64,000 nt of DNA from Casp-actino8 sp001510455. Its GTDB lineage: Bacteria > Actinomycetota > Acidimicrobiia > Acidimicrobiales > Ilumatobacteraceae. The stretch lies in NCBI GenBank assembly GCA_027592035.1, contig JAQCIK010000006.1, forward strand, positions 1-64,000, given 5' to 3'. The translations under genes were made by a program, and so were the position numbers. Positions 42,556 through 51,331 of the stretch are shown piece after piece. Position 1 is the stretch's first letter, and each line of letters begins with the position of its first letter. The notes beneath the pieces were generated by a model that saw only the letters and a program-made list of their open reading frames with translations, did not search any database and had not been told where the DNA came from.

Positions 42556-43683
42556 TCAGTTCGTGGCAGATGCCTCGGCATCGAGGGCGAACTTGGTGTA
42601 CTCCTCGCCGGTGTCCTCCATGTCCTCGAACTGGATCACACCCATCTCCTCGAAACGATGACGCAGCCACGAGTCGTTGCGATCGAGCAGACCCAACTTC
42701 TTGCAGTTCGGGACGATCTTGGCGAACAACATCTGCTGGAAGACCTCACGAGTGGGATCCTGCAGTACGAGCGGAAGCACGTCACGGGTGTTGATGCCCA
42801 TGCGCTCCCAGACTTCCTGCGACATGAAGCGGTCGCGCATGCGCACCGAGGCCTCGTAGGCGAACTCCTGGCGGTCCTTGATCTCGGCGTCGCTCATCTC
42901 GGAGTAGACCTCCTGCAGTGACAGGACACCGAAGGCAACGTGACGGGCCTCGTCGCTCATCACGTACCGCAGCAACTGCTTGAGCAAGGGCTCGGTGGTG
43001 ATGTGGTACAGGTTGCCGAAGGCCGCGAGCGCAAGACCTTCGACCATCACCTGCATACCCAGATAGGTCATGTCCCAACGACTGTCGTTGATGATGTCGT
43101 CGAGGAGCATGCGCAGATGCGCGTTGATCTGGTAGCCGCCGCCCAATTTCTCGTCGAGATAGCGAGCGAACACCTCCACGTGACGGGCTTCGTCGACGAC
43201 CTGCGTGCTGGCGTAGAGCTTGGCGTCGTACCACGGCACGGTCTCGGTGATCTTGGCCGTGCACAGAAGAGCACCCTGTTCACCATGCATGAACTGCGAC
43301 AAACTCCACCTGCGCTGCTCCATCGCGAAGTCGGTCCACTCCTTGTCGCCCCACTTCTCGACCGGCGTACCGTCGTAATGGGTGGCGGTGAGGCCCGACG
43401 CCATGGCAGCAAGGTCGGCCGATACGGTCGCCTCGAGGTCGACGTCGGTGTCCCAGGGAAGATCGGTGGTGGCGTTCCATTGACCGGTCTTGGCCTTTTC
43501 GTACAGGCGACGCAGTCCAGGACGGGACAAGGAGTAATCCCATGTGAAGATGGCGTCGGCGTTGTCCTTCACGATGTGCTCGATCTCGTCGGGATCGACG
43601 GTCGGTACGGCGAGGATCGCCTCGACGTCGTTGAGGTCGGCGCGACCGAGGATCTCTTCGTTCTCGCGTTCGGTGATGCTCAT
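42556..43683 (-). CDS. Ferritin-like diiron protein (R2/oxygenase-like)
   Basis: A 375-residue helical protein with four iron-ligand helices: an EQ-containing helix (MHGEQGALL), VVDEARHVEVFARYL (E-x-x-H), a further Glu in VMVEGLALAAFG and VMSDEARHVAFGVLS (second E-x-x-H). This is the non-heme diiron carboxylate arrangement of R2-like ligand-binding oxidases and N-oxygenases such as AurF. The reaction is unknown. Its ATG overlaps the stop of the TetR regulator upstream by four bases, so the two are translated together. Confidence 0.8.
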   Translation of the reverse strand: MSITERENEEILGRADLNDVEAILAVPTVDPDEIEHIVKDNADAIFTWDYSLSRPGLRRLYEKAKTGQWNATTDLPWDTDVDLEATVSADLAAMASGLTATHYDGTPVEKWGDKEWTDFAMEQRRWSLSQFMHGEQGALLCTAKITETVPWYDAKLYASTQVVDEARHVEVFARYLDEKLGGGYQINAHLRMLLDDIINDSRWDMTYLGMQVMVEGLALAAFGNLYHITTEPLLKQLLRYVMSDEARHVAFGVLSLQEVYSEMSDAEIKDRQEFAYEASVRMRDRFMSQEVWERMGINTRDVLPLVLQDPTREVFQQMLFAKIVPNCKKLGLLDRNDSWLRHRFEEMGVIQFEDMEDTGEEYTKFALDAEASATN

Positions 43684-44351
43684 GATGTTGCTCCTTGTGT
43701 GACGGACAGTGGGTCGTGAAGGTTGTGATTATCGGGATGACTCGAAGGGTTCCCCGGGGAGACCGGTTCGATCAGCGACACCAGCGGGGCGAAGAAGTCT
43801 CGTGCTGAATCGGGGTCGGTGAGATCGACGTGTTCGGATGGGGCGAGGAAGTGAGAGATGACGAGTCGAGCCAACAGATCGACGAAGGGTCGACTCGCTT
43901 CGGCTGGAAGGTGCTCGTCGAGGAGCGGCCGAAGGTACGACGACGCGACGTTGATGATGCGCGGCAGGCCGTCGACCGTGAGACTGCGGATCGCCGAGAC
44001 CTCTTCGTTGGCGAGCATGGCGACGAGCTGCTGATCGCTACGCAACTTGCGAATGGCGTACACGGCGATGTCGACGACGAGATCGGTGAGAGAGTCGGAC
44101 GAGTCGACTGCCGCTCGGAGCCCGGTGAAGAACTCGTTGAGGTTGCGCACTCGAAGCGACTCGAGCAGCACGTCGCGCCCTCCCGGGAACATGCGATAGA
44201 TGGTCGCTCTCGACACACCGGACACCTGAGCGACGTCGTCGATGGTGACCTTGTCGAGCCCCCACTTCTCGATCGAGGTATGCAGGGCGTCCAGCACGCG
44301 GTCTTCCATCGATCGGAAGTCCTCGTGAACTCGAGATGTGCCCGACGCCAT
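43680..44351 (-). CDS. TetR-family transcriptional regulator
   Basis: Likely repressor of 223 residues. The N-terminal HTH is KVTIDDVAQVSGVSRATIYRM (about residues 33-53) preceded by RVLDALHTSIEKWG; the C-terminal part is a ligand-binding helical domain. ATG 44351 is 8 nt after a TAGTGT box. It is coupled to the diiron protein gene, whose expression it presumably controls together with its own. An inverted repeat at the promoter could be its operator. Confidence 0.88.
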   Translation of the reverse strand: MASGTSRVHEDFRSMEDRVLDALHTSIEKWGLDKVTIDDVAQVSGVSRATIYRMFPGGRDVLLESLRVRNLNEFFTGLRAAVDSSDSLTDLVVDIAVYAIRKLRSDQQLVAMLANEEVSAIRSLTVDGLPRIINVASSYLRPLLDEHLPAEASRPFVDLLARLVISHFLAPSEHVDLTDPDSARDFFAPLVSLIEPVSPGNPSSHPDNHNLHDPLSVTQGATS

Positions 44352-44355
44352 GCTC

Positions 44356-44382
44356 TGAGACACTAAGACGTGATTCGTCTCA
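44356..44382. promoter_or_regulatory. TetR promoter with flanking 6-bp inverted repeat (possible operator)
   Basis: TGAGAC (44356-44361) and GTCTCA (44377-44382) are exact inverted copies 15 nt apart that bracket the TAGTGT -10 box at 44365-44360. The geometry fits a TetR-type autoregulatory site. Confidence 0.45.
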
Positions 44383-44431
44383 CCGTCAAGCCCTCCCGAG
44401 CTCAGCATTCCCGGATCGTCGATGCGGGCCT

Positions 44432-46084
44432 TCAGCCAGGAAGAACGTGGTCAGCGAAGCGTTCGCGCAGAGTCTTTTTCGAGAACTTGCCCACACTCGT
44501 CTTGGGAACCTCGTCGATGAACACCACATCGTCGGGCAACTGCCACTTGGCGAGTGTCGGGGCCAAGTATTCGATCACGTCGTCTCGACTCATCTCTTCT
44601 CCTGCCTCGAGCACCACACAGGCCAAGGGACGTTCGCTCCACTTGGGGTGCGGCACACCGATGACAGCGGCTTCCCGAATCTTGGGGTGAGCCATGAGTT
44701 CGTTCTCGATCTCGACCGAACTGATCCACTCACCGCCCGACTTGATGAGGTCCTTCGTGCGATCGAGGAGTCGAATACGCCCCCGTTCGTCGATCGACGC
44801 CACGTCACCCGTGCGTAACCAACCGTCGTCGGTGAAGCTCTCGCCCGCCCGCTCGTCGTTGTAATAGGTGGCGGCGATCCAATTTCCCCGACACTGCAAC
44901 TCACCACTCGACTCGCCGTCCCAGGGCACACTCGTCGTCGTACCGGGCTCGACCACTCGGCACTCGACACCGAACATGATGCGACCCACTTGCGTTCGAA
45001 GATCGGCCTGAGACTCGACGTCGAGCAAGAGTTGATCACTGTCGAGGTGACAGACGGCCGCCAGTGGGCTGGTCTCGGTCATTCCCCACGCTTGAAGAAT
45101 CGGCAGCCCGGTCTGTTCGCGGTACGCCTCGGACAAAGCGCGTGGTACGGCCGAACCTCCACACGGAATGGCCCGCAGTCTCGACGTGTCACGACCCTTC
45201 AGTTCGGGCAACACACCCATCCAGATGGTGGGAACACCTGCCGCCACGGTGACCTTTTCGTTAACCACGAGATCAGCGACCGCCTTCGGCGACAGGTCGG
45301 GACCAGGCATCACGAGATCGGCTCCGGCGGCAACGGCCGCATGAGCCAGACCCCATGCGTTGGCGTGGAACATGGGGACGACCGGAAGGATCGAGTCACG
45401 TTCCGACACGCCGAGGCCTTCGGTCATCATCGCCGCCATCGTGTGAAGAAAGGTGCTTCGATGCGAGTACACGACACCCTTGGGGTTGCCGGTGGTTCCG
45501 CTCGTGTAACACATCGATGCGGCCGTGTTCTCGTTCACTTCTGCGAAGGTCGCCGGTTCGGCCGTCGACAGCAACTCCTCGTAGTCGTGTCGGGTGATGC
45601 CGGCCAGATCGTCGGGCACGTCGCCCTTGCCGTCGTCCATGATCACGAGATGCTGCACCGTCGTGAAGGTCGGCAACAAAGGCGCCAGCAGTCCGATGAG
45701 CGAGCGGTCGACGAAGATCACTTCGTCTTCGGCGTGGTTCACGATGTAGGTGAGCTGCTCGGGAAACAATCGAATGTTCAGGGTGTGCAGCACTCGACCC
45801 GTGCACGGCGCCGCGAAGTACAACTCGAGATGGCGAGCGGTGTTCCAGGCGAACGTGGCCACCCGTCCCGATGACGAGATCCCGAGACGGTCGAGCACGG
45901 TGCCCAGTCGACGCGTCCGCGAGGCCCATTCGCCGTACGTGGTGCGTTCGATTCCGGTCGCAGTGGCAGTGGTGATCGACTTGTGTCCGTAGTACCGCTC
46001 GGCCCGATCGAACAGGTGCAGGATCGACAGCGGTACGTCTTGCATCAATCCGGCGAATGCCGGCTTCGAGTGATTGGCGTTCAC
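44432..46084 (-). CDS. Acyl-CoA synthetase (long-chain fatty acid-CoA ligase type)
   Basis: AMP-forming ligase of about 550 residues that activates a carboxylic acid with ATP and CoA. AMP-binding P-loop CYTSGTTGNPKGVVYSH, adenine-site QAWGMTETSPLA, hinge region WLRTGDVASIDERGRIRLLDR, and the C-terminal catalytic Lys in PKTSVGKFSKKTLRE are all present. GTG 46084 is chosen because it has an AAGGGGG ribosome site and gives the family start; a longer open frame overlaps the divergent gene. A TACCCT box (46127-46122) precedes it. The acid substrate is unknown. Confidence 0.9.
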   Translation of the reverse strand: MNANHSKPAFAGLMQDVPLSILHLFDRAERYYGHKSITTATATGIERTTYGEWASRTRRLGTVLDRLGISSSGRVATFAWNTARHLELYFAAPCTGRVLHTLNIRLFPEQLTYIVNHAEDEVIFVDRSLIGLLAPLLPTFTTVQHLVIMDDGKGDVPDDLAGITRHDYEELLSTAEPATFAEVNENTAASMCYTSGTTGNPKGVVYSHRSTFLHTMAAMMTEGLGVSERDSILPVVPMFHANAWGLAHAAVAAGADLVMPGPDLSPKAVADLVVNEKVTVAAGVPTIWMGVLPELKGRDTSRLRAIPCGGSAVPRALSEAYREQTGLPILQAWGMTETSPLAAVCHLDSDQLLLDVESQADLRTQVGRIMFGVECRVVEPGTTTSVPWDGESSGELQCRGNWIAATYYNDERAGESFTDDGWLRTGDVASIDERGRIRLLDRTKDLIKSGGEWISSVEIENELMAHPKIREAAVIGVPHPKWSERPLACVVLEAGEEMSRDDVIEYLAPTLAKWQLPDDVVFIDEVPKTSVGKFSKKTLRERFADHVLPG

Positions 46085-46138
46085 GTATTCCCCCTTCGTG
46101 GACCTCTCGGTGCCTGCCGTCAGGGTAGTCGTCGACCC

Positions 46139-46144
46139 TAGGAT
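46139..46144 (+). promoter_or_regulatory. -10 box of the VTT-like membrane protein gene (TAGGAT)
   Basis: Located 7 nt before ATG 46152; leaderless spacing. Confidence 0.5.
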
Positions 46145-46151
46145 GCCCTGG

Positions 46152-46865
46152 ATGTCGGATTCTCCCGAAACACCCGGTTCCTCCGACGTCGTCTCCGTTG
46201 CACAGTGGGCCCGTCGGGGAGTTCTCGTCGCCGCTGGCCTGCTCTTCGCTCTCGGCACCTTTGGCTCGAACGTCGGTCCGGCTTGGATCGACGAACGTCC
46301 AGCTGTCGTTCTCGCCTTGTCGTCGCGAAACCGAAATCTCTTCGCCTCGGTCCCCTTCATCGACGCTGTCCCGTATTCGATCATCGGCTTCTCGCGCATC
46401 TTGGCGGCCGCGGTTGTGCTCTTCTTCCTCGGACGGTGGTACGGGCATCGCGCCATCGCCTGGACCGAGACGAGAGTCGGAGAACTCCCCCCGATCTACC
46501 GCTGGTTCCAGACCGGCGTCGATCGGGCCGGTTGGTTGCTCGTCATCTTGATGCCGGGCAGCAACCTCGTGTGCATCATGGCGGGCTACCGACGTATGTC
46601 GCCCCGACTGTTCGTCCCTCTCGTCTCGATCGGGATCGTTCTCAAACTCGCGGTTCTGTGGGCGGGCGGTCGCGTGTTCGAGGACCAGATTCGTTCGTTC
46701 CTGAACTGGATCGAGGACTACCAATGGTGGGTCGTGGCCGGCCTCTTCCTGATCTCGTTCCTGCAGTCCGGACGCCAGGCCCGACGTTCGATTCCGGACG
46801 TGATCCACGAAATCGAGCATCCGAGCGAGGATGACGGCTCGACTTCGCACCGTCCCCAGGCCTGA
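46152..46865 (+). CDS. Membrane protein with VTT/DedA-like domain
   Basis: A 237-residue integral membrane protein with about five hydrophobic segments (20-40, 70-92, 124-145, 153-175 and 192-207). FFLGRWYGH, then LLVILMPGSNLVCIMAGY and a following membrane helix resemble the VTT (SNARE-associated/DedA) domain, though the match is partial. Family members are lipid scramblases or transporters; the substrate is not assigned. The start is set by a TAGGAT box 7 nt before ATG 46152; a longer open frame covers the promoter. Confidence 0.7.
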   Translation: MSDSPETPGSSDVVSVAQWARRGVLVAAGLLFALGTFGSNVGPAWIDERPAVVLALSSRNRNLFASVPFIDAVPYSIIGFSRILAAAVVLFFLGRWYGHRAIAWTETRVGELPPIYRWFQTGVDRAGWLLVILMPGSNLVCIMAGYRRMSPRLFVPLVSIGIVLKLAVLWAGGRVFEDQIRSFLNWIEDYQWWVVAGLFLISFLQSGRQARRSIPDVIHEIEHPSEDDGSTSHRPQA

Positions 46866-46900
46866 CCTAGTTTTCAGGCACTTTCATCGAAGGAGTTCTC

Positions 46901-47380
46901 ATGTCCATCAAGGTCGGCGACACCATCCCCAACACCACCCTGCGAGTTCTCGGTGCCGACGGAATGCCCCAGACCGTGAACTCTCACGAGGTTCTGGGTT
47001 CGGGCAAAGTCGTCCTGTTCGCGGTGCCCGGCGCCTTCACACCCGGTTGCTCAATGATTCACCTCCCGGGTTACGTCCAGAACCGTGACGCTCTGACCGC
47101 CAAGGGTGTGCAGACCATCGCCTGTGTGAGCGTCAATGATCCGTGGGTGATGGACGCCTGGGGCAAGGCCCAAGGTGCCGATGGAATCGTGATGCTCGCT
47201 GATGGCGGAGAGTTCACGCAGGCGATGGGCCTGCAGATGGACGGTTCGGGATTCGGCCTCGGCACCCGGTCTCAGCGGTACTCGGCCATTCTCGACAACG
47301 GCGTGGTCACCGAGATCAACGTCGAAGACGGCCCGGGAGTCTCGGTCAGCGCCTGCGAAGTGGTGCTCGGACACCTGTGA
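46901..47380 (+). CDS. Peroxiredoxin (Prx5/redoxin type)
   Basis: Thiol peroxidase of 159 residues. The peroxidatic Cys is in PGAFTPGCSMIHLPGYV, the Prx5 signature with Thr and Pro conserved; the conserved Arg is in RSQRYSAILD. A second Cys occurs near the C-terminus (SACEVVLG), and one at CVSVNDPW, so the resolving Cys may be within the chain. It has an AAGGAG ribosome site 6 nt before the ATG. It follows the VTT-like gene by 35 nt and ends at a bidirectional hairpin. Confidence 0.93.
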   Translation: MSIKVGDTIPNTTLRVLGADGMPQTVNSHEVLGSGKVVLFAVPGAFTPGCSMIHLPGYVQNRDALTAKGVQTIACVSVNDPWVMDAWGKAQGADGIVMLADGGEFTQAMGLQMDGSGFGLGTRSQRYSAILDNGVVTEINVEDGPGVSVSACEVVLGHL

Positions 47381-47384
47381 CGAC

Positions 47385-47409
47385 GAGTCACCGATCGAAT
47401 CGGTGACTC
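47385..47409. terminator. Bidirectional hairpin between peroxiredoxin and dapB
   Basis: A perfect 11-bp stem (47385-47395 with 47399-47409, 3-nt loop). It starts 4 nt after the peroxiredoxin stop and overlaps the dapB stop, so it can end both convergent transcripts. No T-tract on either side. Confidence 0.6.
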
Positions 47410-48217
47410 ACAGATCGAGTGCGGCGTCGAGGCCGATCGTGAGACCACGCAAGGACGAGACCTTCTTGCACGCCAACACCACACCGGGCATGAAGCTCAC
47501 TCTGTCGTAGCTGTCCTGTCGGATCGTCAACGTCTGACCGGCCGCGCCGAGGATCACCTCTTGGTGAGCCACCATGCCGCGCATGCGCACGGCGTGCACG
47601 CGAATGTCGGCCGGTCCCTTTCCACCCCGAGCTCCTTCGATCACTTCGTGAGTCGTGGGATCGGGTGCCCACTCCGACGACGACGCCGCCATTCGCCGGG
47701 CCGTGGCCACCGCCGTCCCACTCGGAGCATCGGCCTTGTTGTCGTGATGCAGTTCGATGATCTCGGCCGTGACGAACCAGGGCGCGGCCATTTCGGCGAA
47801 TTTCATCATCAGGACCGCACTGATGGCGAAATTCGCCGCCACCAGACAGTTCGACGAGGAAAAGGCCGATCGGAACGATGCGTAGTCGTCATCGGTGAAT
47901 CCGGTGGTACCAACCACTGCATGCACACCGTGGAGCGCGCACCATTGAAGGTTGGTGCGCGAGGCGGCCGCGACCGTGAAGTCGACGGCGACCTCGGCGC
48001 CGGCATCGGCGAGAGAGCGAGGATCCGACGAGATCACCACACCATGAACCGTCTGACCAGCCGCTGCCGGATCGACTGCGGCCACCAATTCGAGATCGGG
48101 ATCGGCGGCGACGGCGTCGCACACCGTGGCACCCATCCGACCACCGGCGCCGAAAACGCCGACCTTGATGGGAGCCATCGCTGACTCGGAGCGTGATGCG
48201 GGCCGAGACGCGGACAT
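47408..48217 (-). CDS. dapB: 4-hydroxy-tetrahydrodipicolinate reductase
   Basis: NAD(P)H-dependent second step of the diaminopimelate/lysine branch. The 269 residues have GVFGAGGRMGATVCDAV at the nucleotide site and the signature ELHHDNKADAPSGTA with catalytic His and Lys. ATG 48217 is 7 nt after a TAGGAT box; an internal ATG at 48178 starts closer to the Rossmann fold but leaves the promoter spacing unexplained. It lies downstream of pnp, the usual actinobacterial order, but has its own promoter. Confidence 0.94.
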   Translation of the reverse strand: MSASRPASRSESAMAPIKVGVFGAGGRMGATVCDAVAADPDLELVAAVDPAAAGQTVHGVVISSDPRSLADAGAEVAVDFTVAAASRTNLQWCALHGVHAVVGTTGFTDDDYASFRSAFSSSNCLVAANFAISAVLMMKFAEMAAPWFVTAEIIELHHDNKADAPSGTAVATARRMAASSSEWAPDPTTHEVIEGARGGKGPADIRVHAVRMRGMVAHQEVILGAAGQTLTIRQDSYDRVSFMPGVVLACKKVSSLRGLTIGLDAALDL

Positions 48218-48224
48218 GCCCGAG

Positions 48225-48230
48225 ATCCTA
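48225..48230 (-). promoter_or_regulatory. -10 box of dapB (TAGGAT)
   Basis: Located 7 nt before ATG 48217; leaderless spacing. Confidence 0.5.
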
Positions 48231-48286
48231 AACCAGAACCTCGGGCATGCTTCGTGTGTTTGTTCGTCGGAGTGTGAACGTGCGCG

Positions 48287-50710
48287 TCAGCGGTGATGAC
48301 GCGGGCCGCGATCGCGACCACCGCGACCACCGTCGCGTCCGCCGTCACGTCCGCCACGACGCTCACCGCGCTCCTCACTGCCGGCTTCGCCACCGGGGCC
48401 GAGGTCACCGATCTGGCCGGCGATCTCGGAGTCGAAGGCATCGTCGAAGCTCACCGACACCGGGCCACCACGACGAGCATTGCTCGCCGGGGCACCGTCG
48501 TCAGCCGAACCACCGTTGACCGGCTCGGGACCGTCACCCACCGGGGTGAGCGACACCTTGCCCTTGTCGTCGATGTCGTCGACACGAACTTCGATCTCCT
48601 GACCAAGGGTGAGCACGTCTTCGACGTTGTTGATGCGCTTACCGCGACCCAACTTCGAGATGTGCACGAGACCGTCACGTCCGGGAAGGATGTTGACGAA
48701 CGCACCGAACTTCGTGATCGACACGACACGACCGTTGTACACCGCGCCGAGTTCGGCCTTCGGCGGATCGACGATCGCAAGGATGCGGGCCTTGGCGTCT
48801 TCCATGCGGAAGCCCTCGACGGCACCGATGGTGACGATGCCCACCACGCCGTCGTCGTCGACACTGATGTCGGCTCCGGTCTCCTGCTGGATGGTGTTGA
48901 TGATCTTGCCCTTGGGTCCGATCACTTCACCCACCTTGTCGAGCGGGATGGTGATCGAGATGATCTTCGGCGCCGACTCGGCAACCTCGGTACGAGGTGC
49001 GGCGATCGCCGCGTTCATGACGTCGAGGATGGCCAGTCTGGCCTCCTTGGCCTGATCGAGCGCCGCGGCCAACACATCAGCCGGGATTCCGTCGATCTTG
49101 GTGTCGAGCTGGAGAGCCGTGACCACATCGGCGGTGCCGGCGACCTTGAAGTCCATATCACCGAACGCGTCCTCGGCACCGAGGATGTCGGTGAGGCTCG
49201 TGTACTTGCCTTCGGCGTACACGAGGCCCATGGCGATACCGGCGACCGGCGCCTTGATCGGCACACCGGCGTCCATGAGCGACAGCGACGACGAACACAC
49301 CGACGCCATCGACGTGGAACCGTTCGACGACATCACTTCCGAAACCAGTCGCAATGCATAGGCGAAGGCTTCCTGGCTCGGGACGACCGGCAGCAGTGCA
49401 CGCTCGGCGAGTGCGCCGTGGCCTATCTCGCGGCGCTTGGGCGAACCCACACGACCGGTCTCGCCGTTGGCCCACGGAGCCATGTTGTAGTGGTGCATGT
49501 AACGCTTCTCGTTCACGGGGGTGAGCGAGTCGATCATCTGATTCATGCGCGGCATGGCGAGCGTGGTCACGTTCATGACCTGAGTCTCGCCACGCTGGAA
49601 GAGTCCCGAACCGTGCGCCGACGGGAGGACGCGCACTTCGGCCGACACCGGACGAAGATCTCGCGGACCACGTCCGTCGATGCGCATGCCTTCGTCGACG
49701 ATGCGCTTGCGCACCAACTTCTTGGTGAGGCTGCGAACGGCTTCCTTCACTTCCTTCTCGCGACCGGCGAATGCCTGACCCTCGCCGCACAGTGCAGCAA
49801 CGGCCTTGGCGGTCGCTGCATCGGTGGCGTCGTTGCGATCGGACTTCTTGGCGATCGTGATCGCGGAGGCCAGATCGGACGAGATGGCCGACTCGACAGC
49901 GGCGTAGACGTCATCGGAGTAATCGAGCACAGGCGTGTACGCGAGCGGCGTGATCGGCCCCTTGGTGCTGATCACCGAGGCGACGAGCTGGCGCTGCAGA
50001 GCGATCGACTCCTTGATCCAGGTCTTGGAAGCTTCGAGACCACCGGCGAGAACGGTCTCGTCGACCTTGGGCGCGCCGCTCTCATAGAACTCGAACGACT
50101 TCTCGGTGCCTCCGGCTTCGACCATCATGATGGCGACATCGCCATTGTCGAGTTCGCGACCCGCGACCACGAGTTCGAACGTGCTCTCGTCACCTTCGGT
50201 GTAGGTGGGGTGAGGAATCCACGTGCCGTCCTGTGAATAGGCGACTCGAACCGCACCGATGGGTCCGTCGAACGGAATACCCGAGATCATGAGGGCGGCC
50301 GAGGCGGCGTTGATGCTCAACACGTCGTGTGGGTTGACCTGATCGGCACCGAGCACGGTAAGAACGATCTGCACCTCGTTGCGGAAACCGTCGGGGAAGG
50401 CCGGACGCAGCGGGCGGTCGGTGAGACGACAGGTGAGAATCGCGTCCTCGGTGGGACGTCCTTCACGACGGAAGAACGAACCGGGGATCTTGCCGGCCGC
50501 ATAGGCCCGCTCTTCCACGTCGACGGTGAGGGGGAAGAAATCGACCCCCGGTCGGACGTCCTTGGCCGCGTTGGCGGTGGCGAGGACGATGCTGTTTCCG
50601 ATGGTCGCAACCACCGCACCCTGGCTCTGCAGGGCGAATCGGCCGGTCTCGAAGGACAGGCTCTTGTCGGTACCGCTGACGGCACCCGACACTCGAATGG
50701 CATCAGCCAT
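48287..50710 (-). CDS. pnp: Polyribonucleotide nucleotidyltransferase (PNPase)
   Basis: Phosphorolytic 3'-5' exoribonuclease and RNA-tailing enzyme; part of RNA decay. The 807 residues contain two RNase PH domains, a KH domain (VIGPKGKIINTIQQETG) and an S1 domain (GRVVSITKFGAFVNILPG), then a C-terminal tail rich in Arg and Gly (repeated GGRDGG) that is longer than in most bacteria and may bind RNA. ATG 50710 has an AAAGGAG ribosome site. A longer open frame begins 12 codons earlier but lacks a site. It follows rpsO after a 190-nt leader with two hairpins. Confidence 0.95.
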   Translation of the reverse strand: MADAIRVSGAVSGTDKSLSFETGRFALQSQGAVVATIGNSIVLATANAAKDVRPGVDFFPLTVDVEERAYAAGKIPGSFFRREGRPTEDAILTCRLTDRPLRPAFPDGFRNEVQIVLTVLGADQVNPHDVLSINAASAALMISGIPFDGPIGAVRVAYSQDGTWIPHPTYTEGDESTFELVVAGRELDNGDVAIMMVEAGGTEKSFEFYESGAPKVDETVLAGGLEASKTWIKESIALQRQLVASVISTKGPITPLAYTPVLDYSDDVYAAVESAISSDLASAITIAKKSDRNDATDAATAKAVAALCGEGQAFAGREKEVKEAVRSLTKKLVRKRIVDEGMRIDGRGPRDLRPVSAEVRVLPSAHGSGLFQRGETQVMNVTTLAMPRMNQMIDSLTPVNEKRYMHHYNMAPWANGETGRVGSPKRREIGHGALAERALLPVVPSQEAFAYALRLVSEVMSSNGSTSMASVCSSSLSLMDAGVPIKAPVAGIAMGLVYAEGKYTSLTDILGAEDAFGDMDFKVAGTADVVTALQLDTKIDGIPADVLAAALDQAKEARLAILDVMNAAIAAPRTEVAESAPKIISITIPLDKVGEVIGPKGKIINTIQQETGADISVDDDGVVGIVTIGAVEGFRMEDAKARILAIVDPPKAELGAVYNGRVVSITKFGAFVNILPGRDGLVHISKLGRGKRINNVEDVLTLGQEIEVRVDDIDDKGKVSLTPVGDGPEPVNGGSADDGAPASNARRGGPVSVSFDDAFDSEIAGQIGDLGPGGEAGSEERGERRGGRDGGRDGGRGGRDRGPRHHR

Positions 50711-50726
50711 GACGAGCTCCTTTCGG

Positions 50727-50744
50727 GCGGCGAACTCTCGCCGC
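50727..50744 (-). promoter_or_regulatory. Hairpin just upstream of the pnp ribosome site
   Basis: A perfect 7-bp stem (GCGGCGA/TCGCCGC, 4-nt loop) ends 3 nt before the AAAGGAG site of pnp. In Escherichia coli, pnp is autoregulated through a leader stem; a similar role here is inferred only. Confidence 0.4.
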
Positions 50745-50865
50745 ATCAGGAGCAGCGGGACGGTTCCCAGTCGGCGGCACCGCGTCCTCGGAGACGGTAC
50801 GGGCGACTGACAACCGATCCTTCACTGCTCGGTATGTGTGGAGCACCCCATCACGAGGTGCCTAT

Positions 50866-50896
50866 GTGAGCGGCCGACGACGTGTCGGCCACTCAC
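50866..50896 (-). terminator. Hairpin after rpsO
   Basis: A 13-nt stem with one mismatch (50866-50878 with 50884-50896, 5-nt loop) begins 4 nt after the rpsO stop. No U-tract. It may reduce read-through into pnp or protect the rpsO 3' end. Confidence 0.55.
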
Positions 50897-50900
50897 AGTC

Positions 50901-51164
50901 TTAGCGACGCAGACCGAGTTCGGCCACGATTTCGCGGTACCGCTCGACGTTGCGGCTCTTCACGTAATCGAGGAGCCGACGACGGCGTCCGACCAGCATC
51001 AGGAGGCCACGACGGCTGTGGTGGTCCTTCGGATGGGTCTTCAGATGATCAGTGAGGTGGTTGATGCGATCGCTCAGAAGAGCGATCTGCACCTCGGGTG
51101 ATCCGGTGTCGGAGTCGTGCTTGCGATGCTTCGCAATCGTGTCGACCTTGGGCGTTGCTGCCAT
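50901..51164 (-). CDS. rpsO: 30S ribosomal protein S15
   Basis: Binds 16S rRNA in the platform of the small subunit. The 87 residues match the full family: HDSDTGSPEVQIALLSDRI, NHLTDHLKTHPKDHHSRRGL and LVGRRRRLLDYVKS. A GGAAGG site precedes the ATG. It is upstream of pnp as in most bacteria. A 7-bp hairpin 36 nt before the start codon may belong to an S15-binding leader. Confidence 0.97.
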   Translation of the reverse strand: MAATPKVDTIAKHRKHDSDTGSPEVQIALLSDRINHLTDHLKTHPKDHHSRRGLLMLVGRRRRLLDYVKSRNVERYREIVAELGLRR

Positions 51165-51199
51165 GACTGTTGCCTTCCGAGATGAATGTTGCGGAGGTC

Positions 51200-51217
51200 G
51201 CTTCGGTTCCCCGAAGC
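51200..51217 (-). promoter_or_regulatory. Hairpin in the rpsO leader
   Basis: A perfect 7-bp stem (GCTTCGG/CCGAAGC) with a 4-nt loop, 36 nt before the rpsO ATG. S15 represses its own translation by binding leader structures in several phyla. Confidence 0.35.
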
Positions 51218-51325
51218 ATCACGCCAGAGCCGGAGCCCCAACGGACCTGGTCAGCCTACGGGTGAGTGACGCCCGTTCCACCGGCCGACCCTGGTGGGAC
51301 CCCAGGACTGACCATCTGTCGGCGA

Positions 51326-51331
51326 TACCCT
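51326..51331 (+). promoter_or_regulatory. -10 box of ribE (TACCCT)
   Basis: Located 6 nt before GTG 51338. The leaderless arrangement leaves no room for an FMN riboswitch. Confidence 0.5.

Noticed and set aside
45396..46850. A 484-codon open frame on the - strand overlapping the acyl-CoA ligase and the VTT-like gene
   Set aside because: Arg/Asp/Gly-rich translation without domain motifs, in a different frame from the AMP-binding motifs of the true gene.
48293..50236. A 647-codon open frame on the + strand opposite pnp
   Set aside because: It is the antisense of PNPase, whose RNase PH, KH and S1 motifs are unmistakable on the - strand. The + strand translation is rich in His/Arg/Gly with no family motif, as expected of antisense frames in high-GC DNA.
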